This document shows positions 57,020 to 64,000 of a stretch of 64,000 nt of DNA, piece after piece. Position 1 is the stretch's first letter. Every line of letters begins with the position of its first letter. The position numbers were made by a program, and so were the translations under genes. This stretch comes from Shewanella avicenniae. Its GTDB lineage: Bacteria; Pseudomonadota; Gammaproteobacteria; Enterobacterales; Shewanellaceae. Under the pieces are notes generated by a model. The model was not told the origin of the DNA. It did no database searches and saw nothing but the letters and a program-made list of their open reading frames with translations. The DNA lies in the NCBI RefSeq assembly GCF_017354945.1, contig NZ_CP071503.1, positions 1,178,001 through 1,242,000 of the forward strand, read 5' to 3'.

Positions 57020-58219
57020 ATGGCTAATTTAGCGCAAGTAATGGCAGAAATTAAACGCGGTACAGAAGAAATTCTGCTGGAATCCGATTTGTTGGAAAAG
57101 CTGAAAGAAGGTCGTCCGCTGAAGATCAAGCTGGGAGCTGACCCAACTGCGCCAGATATCCACTTGGGCCATACTGTTATCCTCAACAAGCTGCGCTTAT
57201 TCCAAGAGTTAGGCCATGAGGTGATCTTTTTGATTGGTGACTTCACTGGCATGGTTGGCGACCCGAGCGGTAAAAATAGCACCCGTCCACCGTTGACGCG
57301 CGAGCAAGTGACTGCCAATGCTGAAACCTACAAGCAGCAAGTTTATAAAATTCTCGACCCAGTCAAGACCCGTATTGAGTTCAACTCCTCTTGGTTAGAA
57401 GCCTTGGGTGCAGCGGGCATGATCCGTCTGGCGTCACATCAAACCGTTGCGCGTATGATGGAACGTGATGACTTTAAAAAGCGTTATGCTGCTGGTCAGT
57501 CGATTGCCATTCATGAGTTTATGTACCCATTGCTACAAGGTTGGGATTCGGTCGCGCTGCATGCTGACGTAGAGTTGGGCGGTACCGATCAAAAGTTCAA
57601 CTTGTTGATGGGCCGTGAGCTACAAAAAGCCGAAGGGCAGAAGCCTCAAGCCGTGATCATGATGCCATTGCTCGAAGGTTTGGACGGCGTGAAGAAGATG
57701 TCCAAATCATCAGGCAACTACATTGGCGTGAGTGAGGCGCCAGATGAGATGTTTGGTAAGCTGATGTCGATTTCTGACGAGTTGATGTGGCGTTACTTTG
57801 AGTTGTTGTCATTCCGTCCGTTGACTGAAATCGACAGCTTCAAACAGCAAGTGGCAGAAGGCGCTAACCCACGCGATATTAAGATTTTACTGGCGAAAGA
57901 GATTATTGCGCGCTTCCACGATGAAGCTGCGGCTGACAGTGCCGAGCAAAACTTTATTAACCGCTTCCAAAAAGGTGCACTGCCAGATGATATTCCAGAA
58001 GTGACCTTGGCTGGCGGTGCTGAAGGGGTGGCATTAGCGAACCTGCTGAAGGATGCCGGTTTAGTCGGTTCAACTTCAGATGCAATGCGTATGGTAAAAC
58101 AAGGTGCGGTGAAGATTGACGGCGATAAAGCCGAAGATGCTAAGCAAATCTTTGCGGTGGGCACCACTGCAGTGTTCCAAGTGGGTAAGCGTAAATTTGC
58201 CAAAGTCACTATTAGCTAA
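57020..58219 (+). CDS. tyrS: Tyrosyl-tRNA synthetase
   Basis: A 399-residue class I synthetase. It has the HIGH-like [10 protein letters not shown], the KMSKS motif in [10 protein letters not shown] and a C-terminal S4 RNA-binding domain ([20 protein letters not shown]). The layout is the TyrZ-like bacterial branch, found in Haemophilus and Shewanella, rather than the E. coli type. ATG 57020 is the family start. A terminator follows. Confidence 0.95.
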   Translation: MANLAQVMAEIKRGTEEILLESDLLEKLKEGRPLKIKLGADPTAPDIHLGHTVILNKLRLFQELGHEVIFLIGDFTGMVGDPSGKNSTRPPLTREQVTANAETYKQQVYKILDPVKTRIEFNSSWLEALGAAGMIRLASHQTVARMMERDDFKKRYAAGQSIAIHEFMYPLLQGWDSVALHADVELGGTDQKFNLLMGRELQKAEGQKPQAVIMMPLLEGLDGVKKMSKSSGNYIGVSEAPDEMFGKLMSISDELMWRYFELLSFRPLTEIDSFKQQVAEGANPRDIKILLAKEIIARFHDEAAADSAEQNFINRFQKGALPDDIPEVTLAGGAEGVALANLLKDAGLVGSTSDAMRMVKQGAVKIDGDKAEDAKQIFAVGTTAVFQVGKRKFAKVTIS

Positions 58220-58271
58220 AGTCACGTTTAGCTAAGGCCATTGCTAAAAAGTAAGTTCGATTACGGCTATC

Positions 58272-58299
58272 AAAGGGAAGCACAACGCTTCCCTTTTTT
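58272..58299 (+). terminator. Terminator after tyrS
   Basis: AAAGGGAAGC pairs with GCTTCCCTTT, loop of 5, then further T. Confidence 0.92.
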
Positions 58300-58329
58300 G
58301 TGGGCGCTGTCCCGTGTCCAGTGCTGAAC

Positions 58330-58785
58330 TCAGTCGTCAGAATCTTGTTGAGCAACTCGGCAGTTATTGGTGCCGTAAAAAGCGTCATTTTGGCAACGCC
58401 AACTCAACCCCGCCTTGGAGACCTTCCAGCCGGTGCCTTGTTTATCTAATGCCAAAATCAACAGCAATTGCGGATGGCCATCTCTTGATGGGCGCATGTT
58501 GTAGGTAATCACTTTGCCATCAACCTGGTTGGATTTAATCATTTCAAAGTCGGCGCCGCTATAACGTTGGCTGATGCTGTCGGGGCTGTTGGCCCAGCTG
58601 TCTTTAGAAAGGGTCGCTTTAAGTAACGCTTGATTGAATTTGCTGACGGGCTGCTCAGCATAAGAGAGCACCATCGGCGTTTCGTCGTTGCTTGAATTGC
58701 CGCTGTTAGGCGCTAATGCGGCATAAAGATTAACACTGAAAAATGCGCTGGTGGAAAGGAGCCAGCAGAAAACGGCATGCTTCAT
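58330..58785 (-). CDS. Secreted protein, unknown
   Basis: A 151-residue protein with a signal peptide (MKHAVFCWLLSTSAFFSVNL, cleavage near LYA-ALA). The body has two Cys (WRCQNDAFYGTNNCRV) that could form a disulfide, and ends with an acidic QQDSDD. I do not recognise a family. ATG 58785 has AGAGG 5 bases upstream. It is convergent with tyrS and lies downstream of a SnoaL-like gene on the same strand. Confidence 0.75.
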   Translation of the reverse strand: MKHAVFCWLLSTSAFFSVNLYAALAPNSGNSSNDETPMVLSYAEQPVSKFNQALLKATLSKDSWANSPDSISQRYSGADFEMIKSNQVDGKVITYNMRPSRDGHPQLLLILALDKQGTGWKVSKAGLSWRCQNDAFYGTNNCRVAQQDSDD

Positions 58786-58879
58786 TAAGACCTCTTGCTT
58801 GCTGATGATGATCATCATGACAAACGTTAGTTACTGAGGTTTCGACCGATAAAGCCTAATGAAGTTCAGCATTTAATGA

Positions 58880-59356
58880 TTATTGTGCCGCGAGTTGGTC
58901 AGACATGGTCTGATAGTCGATGTAATCCTCATGGCGATCTACCCGCTTGCGGTTCACATCAACATTTAAGGTGGTTACGCCAGGAATGGCCACATCGATG
59001 ATTTTACCGGGCTTACCGAACTGCTCGCCTGGGCCTTTGAAATGATAGTTACCAATCATCACCACCAATGAGCCAGTATTAAACATGTGCTCGATATTGA
59101 AGTCGTACTCCAACACCCCACGATGAGCTCGCTCAAAGAAGGCAATGATGTTGCGGCCACCGGTATAACTGCGGCCCGCAGTGGCATCATTAAACACCGA
59201 TTCGCGGCTGTAGAAGTTTTCTAACGTTTGATAATCATGGCCGGTGAGCGCTTGTATGTAACTGATCGCCAGCCGTTGTTCTCGCGGCATTTCGCTGTCG
59301 TCAGCGAAGACCGGAAATGAACAGACTAGGATCAGAAAAAGCCTCAAAAAGCGCAA
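58880..59356 (-). CDS. Secreted NTF2/SnoaL-like protein
   Basis: A 158-residue protein with a signal peptide (LRLFLILVCSFPVFA) and a domain of the NTF2/SnoaL fold (ISYIQALTGHDYQTLENFYS, FNDATAGRSYTGGRNIIAFF, LVVMIGNYHFKGPG). The fold is used for many small-molecule tasks; no activity can be assigned. The start is TTG at 59356; no in-frame ATG covers the signal peptide. It lies upstream of an unrecognised secreted protein gene. Confidence 0.78.
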   Translation of the reverse strand: MRFLRLFLILVCSFPVFADDSEMPREQRLAISYIQALTGHDYQTLENFYSRESVFNDATAGRSYTGGRNIIAFFERAHRGVLEYDFNIEHMFNTGSLVVMIGNYHFKGPGEQFGKPGKIIDVAIPGVTTLNVDVNRKRVDRHEDYIDYQTMSDQLAAQ

Positions 59357-59524
59357 TGTGGTTGTCTCTTGTTAGGTGTCGGAAATAGCGGGCTACCAAG
59401 ATATCTGCCGTTAATTGGCAGCATTGATAGCCGCATAATGCCCGTCTCACAAGTTGGGATCAACCCTTAAAATGGTGTTATTTAACCACGGTTGGCGAGT
59501 TTTACAGCAGACAGCGACAGTCGT

Positions 59525-59905
59525 TTACAAATTGTCCATATCTTTAAGATGGATATTCAGCGCATCCACAGAAATGCGAATTTCAACCACTGATAAGATC
59601 AGCGAGTACAGTAGTAGCAATAAGCTGCCGCCAAAAACAATCGAGCCAGTTTGATTAAATCCAAGATAAATCAAAATCATGCAAAATACGCACAGGGCAA
59701 AGCTGGAGACGCCAGCTTCCTGCATGCGGCGAATAATGACGATACGGCGACGCAAGTTTTTTAATTGCAGATGCGACACACGTTTCTCAGCATCGCTCAG
59801 GCTTCTGATTAAGGCTGCCAACGAGAAAAAACGGTTGGTGTAGGCAAGCAACAACAATGAAATCGCTGGAAATAGCAACGCTGGAGTAGTCAGCGAGATG
59901 TGCAT
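59525..59905 (-). CDS. DUF2721 membrane protein
   Basis: A 126-residue protein with three hydrophobic segments: about residues 8-24, 64-82 and 87-106. HISLTTPALLFPAISLLLLA and YTNRFFSLAALIRSL match DUF2721, which is of unknown function. ATG 59905 fits the family; a GTG four codons upstream is possible. It lies alone on the minus strand, 58 bases from the cobD-like gene's end. Confidence 0.82.
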   Translation of the reverse strand: MHISLTTPALLFPAISLLLLAYTNRFFSLAALIRSLSDAEKRVSHLQLKNLRRRIVIIRRMQEAGVSSFALCVFCMILIYLGFNQTGSIVFGGSLLLLLYSLILSVVEIRISVDALNIHLKDMDNL

Positions 59906-59975
59906 ATTTTCTAACACAGAGTACCTTCAATCATCAGATAAGTCGGAGAAAATCACGGGGCTAGTTTATCATTGG

Positions 59976-60947
59976 CTAACGCAATCTTAACAGTACCCAC
60001 AGTGCGGGAATGATCAAACTAAACCCCAGCCAGCACCAGCGGCTGGTATTGGCCAAACTCAGCGCGCGCTCGATATCAGTACCTGTTGGGAGTTTATTCG
60101 GTCCGACTTTGTCGACGGCGATTCTTACACCGTGATATTTGCGGGCGCCGCCAAGTTCAATCGAGAGAATCATCGCTGCTAACTGGCAAATTTGCAGATA
60201 GCCGCGTTGTACTAGGCCGAATTTGCCGAGGTTAAATAGCTGAGTCAACGCCGCTGGACCGCCTTGTATGGCTAAGGTGAGGCGGCACGCTTGTACCGGC
60301 AACCAAAACAGCCAGTGATTGACATGGGTTAGCAGCGCACTGAATTGCCGATACTGAGGATTGCTGGGCGACCAACACTGTTCAAGGGTTTTCAGCATAA
60401 TGGCCGCCAGCACCAGTGTCACGCCACCGAGCCAGAAAAATAGAATTGCCGCAATACTGCCATAGGCGGCAGAGGTGACCGCTAGTTCAATCGCAGTTTT
60501 GGCAATCCCTGCCTCAGACAAAATATCGGTATCGCGCGATGTCCAACGGCTTAACAGTGTGCGTGCAGTGGCTTTGTCGCTCACCAATAATGCGCGTCGA
60601 ACCTGTTGAAACTCCGCTCGGGCGTGCAGATCTCGCATGCAACAATAGAGTACAGCAAACTCAAAAAAGTGCGGATACGCAGCGAGTTCAAGCAGAAATA
60701 ACACAATTAGCCAGAAGGGGATGAGCAGCAGTAGTGTTGCCAAAACGCCCGCAATTTGCTGCTGGCGGTTACTGCGCCCTGCACGGCACACTTTGGTAGC
60801 CATGCGGGCAGCAAGTTCACTCAACCAATAGAGCGGATTGAAACGTTGCGCCAATGGCAGCACGAGCGCTGCCACTAATGCTGAGGCGATCAGCGCGAAT
60901 CTGATCAGCAGAGGCCCATCATGACTGACAATTTGCTGCCACATCAT
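59976..60947 (-). CDS. cobD: CobD/CbiB family cobalamin biosynthesis protein
   Basis: A 323-residue membrane protein with about five hydrophobic segments. It fits the CobD/CbiB family (YCCMRDLHARAEFQQVRRAL, YGSIAAILFFWLGG, ALTHVNHWLFWLPV, GGARKYHGVRIAVDKVG). In E. coli and Salmonella CbiB attaches aminopropanol phosphate to adenosylcobyric acid. The position next to mtnN, with 4 bases between, is typical for Shewanella-like genomes. No other cobalamin genes are in the window. Confidence 0.85.
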   Translation of the reverse strand: MMWQQIVSHDGPLLIRFALIASALVAALVLPLAQRFNPLYWLSELAARMATKVCRAGRSNRQQQIAGVLATLLLLIPFWLIVLFLLELAAYPHFFEFAVLYCCMRDLHARAEFQQVRRALLVSDKATARTLLSRWTSRDTDILSEAGIAKTAIELAVTSAAYGSIAAILFFWLGGVTLVLAAIMLKTLEQCWSPSNPQYRQFSALLTHVNHWLFWLPVQACRLTLAIQGGPAALTQLFNLGKFGLVQRGYLQICQLAAMILSIELGGARKYHGVRIAVDKVGPNKLPTGTDIERALSLANTSRWCWLGFSLIIPALWVLLRLR

Positions 60948-60951
60948 TGCA

Positions 60952-61644
60952 TTACAGGTGAGTTAACATACCCATCACCATTTGCGCAGATTGAGCCCCA
61001 GCTTTGATGATGTAAGTATCGAAATCGACAGGAGAGTCGTTATTCGCGTTATCTGACAGCGAACGGATCACCACAAACGGAGTGTTGAACTGGTGGCAAA
61101 CTTGTGCAATTGCGGCACCTTCCATCTCACATGCTGCCATAGTGGGGAAGTGTTTGAGCATCACTGCGGTGCGGGCTGGATCGCAAATAAAACTGTCCCC
61201 GGTACAGATTAAACCTTCAATGGTTTGTACATCGACCAAGCTTGAAATCGCATCCCGCGCGGCTTGCTTCAATGCTTCATCAGCAACAAACGCAGCGGGT
61301 TGTTGCGCCATCTGCCCAATTTCATAACCAAAGGCAGTGACATCTACGTCGTGGTAACGCACTTCGCTAGAAATGACGATATCGCCGATATTGAGCGAGT
61401 CAACAAAACCGCCAGCAGAGCCAGTATTGATCACCGCATCCACCTCGAAGTGTTCAATTACCATTGTAGTGGCCATGGCTGCGGCCACCTTGCCGATGCC
61501 AGAACGGGTGATAACCACTTGCTTGCCCGCCAGTTCACCTTCAACAAACTCAATGCCTGCGATGGTAGTGGTGTTTGCTGCACTGGTGGCTGCGATAAGT
61601 TGCACAACTTCAGGTTCCATTGCGCCAATAATGCCAATTTTCAT
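60952..61644 (-). CDS. mtnN: Methylthioadenosine/S-adenosylhomocysteine nucleosidase
   Basis: A 230-residue enzyme that removes adenine from MTA, SAH and 5'-deoxyadenosine. Motifs are [11 protein letters not shown] at the start (catalytic Glu), [26 protein letters not shown], and RSLSDNAN with the catalytic Asp. Its SAH product feeds LuxS at 12.8 kb. ATG 61644 is used; a TTG is one codon upstream. cobD follows after 4 bases, a tight unit. Confidence 0.96.
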   Translation of the reverse strand: MKIGIIGAMEPEVVQLIAATSAANTTTIAGIEFVEGELAGKQVVITRSGIGKVAAAMATTMVIEHFEVDAVINTGSAGGFVDSLNIGDIVISSEVRYHDVDVTAFGYEIGQMAQQPAAFVADEALKQAARDAISSLVDVQTIEGLICTGDSFICDPARTAVMLKHFPTMAACEMEGAAIAQVCHQFNTPFVVIRSLSDNANNDSPVDFDTYIIKAGAQSAQMVMGMLTHL

Positions 61645-61715
61645 CAAAAAGCCTTTTTCAAAATCACGACTGCTATTGGGCGCAAACTATAGCACAGTTG
61701 GCTGATTGCACTTAC

Positions 61716-61750
61716 AAAAAAGCGCACGCCTGAATCTCAGGGTGCGCTTT
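61716..61750 (-). terminator. Terminator after gltD
   Basis: AAAGCGCAC-G-CCTGA and TCAGG-GTGCGCTTT form a 14-bp stem with one bulge and a 3-base loop. The T-run is on the minus strand. Confidence 0.88.
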
Positions 61751-61785
61751 CAACAGCCTTGTAACTCGCAGTAACGAGTTAGTGA

Positions 61786-64000
<2,215 letters not shown>

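Noticed and set aside
57793..58209. A 138-codon open frame on the minus strand
   Set aside because: It is antisense to the S4-domain part of tyrS and has no sign of independent coding.

Overview
The window looks like an ordinary chromosomal stretch of a marine or aquatic gammaproteobacterium, most likely Shewanella or a close relative. The evidence is gene content and order: a sodium-pumping NADH dehydrogenase operon (nqrABCDEF) followed by apbE and nqrM, the rpsU-yqeY-dnaG-rpoD operon, a stand-alone gspAB pair, two methyl-accepting chemotaxis proteins, a GlyGly-CTERM surface protein and a two-gene bacterioferritin operon. I saw no phage, transposon, integrase or CRISPR array. The assignment to a genus is inference; no rRNA gene is present.

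Layout. 1-5.4 kb: end of yajQ, then ampG, a small unknown gene, a periplasmic cyclophilin and yajG on the minus strand, a DUF2804-like gene and grxB. 5.4-12.4 kb: a DUF3300 protein, a PhoPQ-like two-component system with a PepSY protein, a divergent GlyGly-CTERM protein, rlmG and alkB. 12.4-21.2 kb: bolA, luxS, a 628-base structured leader, nqrA-F, apbE and nqrM. 21.2-26 kb: bfr1-bfr2 behind Fur- and FNR-like boxes, a 53-residue ORF, a chemoreceptor and dinB behind a LexA box. 26-33.3 kb is the most accessory part: a LysR regulator behind a SoxR/MerR-type operator, a Gfo/Idh/MocA-like protein, an AraC regulator, a GNAT enzyme, a decayed lysR with an MFS remnant, and a second chemoreceptor. 33.4-41.9 kb: tRNA-Ile2, rpoD, dnaG, yqeY, rpsU, tsaD, plsY, folB, folK and uppP. 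41.9-50.4 kb: lpp, cca, gspA-gspB, nhaD, hemL and pyrB. 50.7-64 kb: clcA, a DUF6776-type protein, erpA, small proteins, anmK, an M23 peptidase, tyrS, two secreted proteins, DUF2721, a cobD-like gene, mtnN, gltD and the end of gltB.

How the genes work together. Sodium bioenergetics is prominent: NQR exports Na+ on NADH oxidation, ApbE attaches FMN to NqrB and NqrC, NqrM assists assembly, and NhaD exchanges Na+ for H+. Cell-wall recycling and synthesis are represented by ampG, anmK, uppP, lpp, gspAB and the M23 peptidase. LuxS and MtnN both act in methyl-cycle detoxification and AI-2 production. Iron is handled by the bacterioferritin pair and erpA.

The points most worth a second look are the structured nqr leader with mutually exclusive stems, the SoxR-like promoter in front of an orphan LysR gene, the division of heme and ferroxidase residues between the two bacterioferritins, the decayed lysR/MFS pair, and repeat-containing promoters before the GlyGly-CTERM gene and nhaD.
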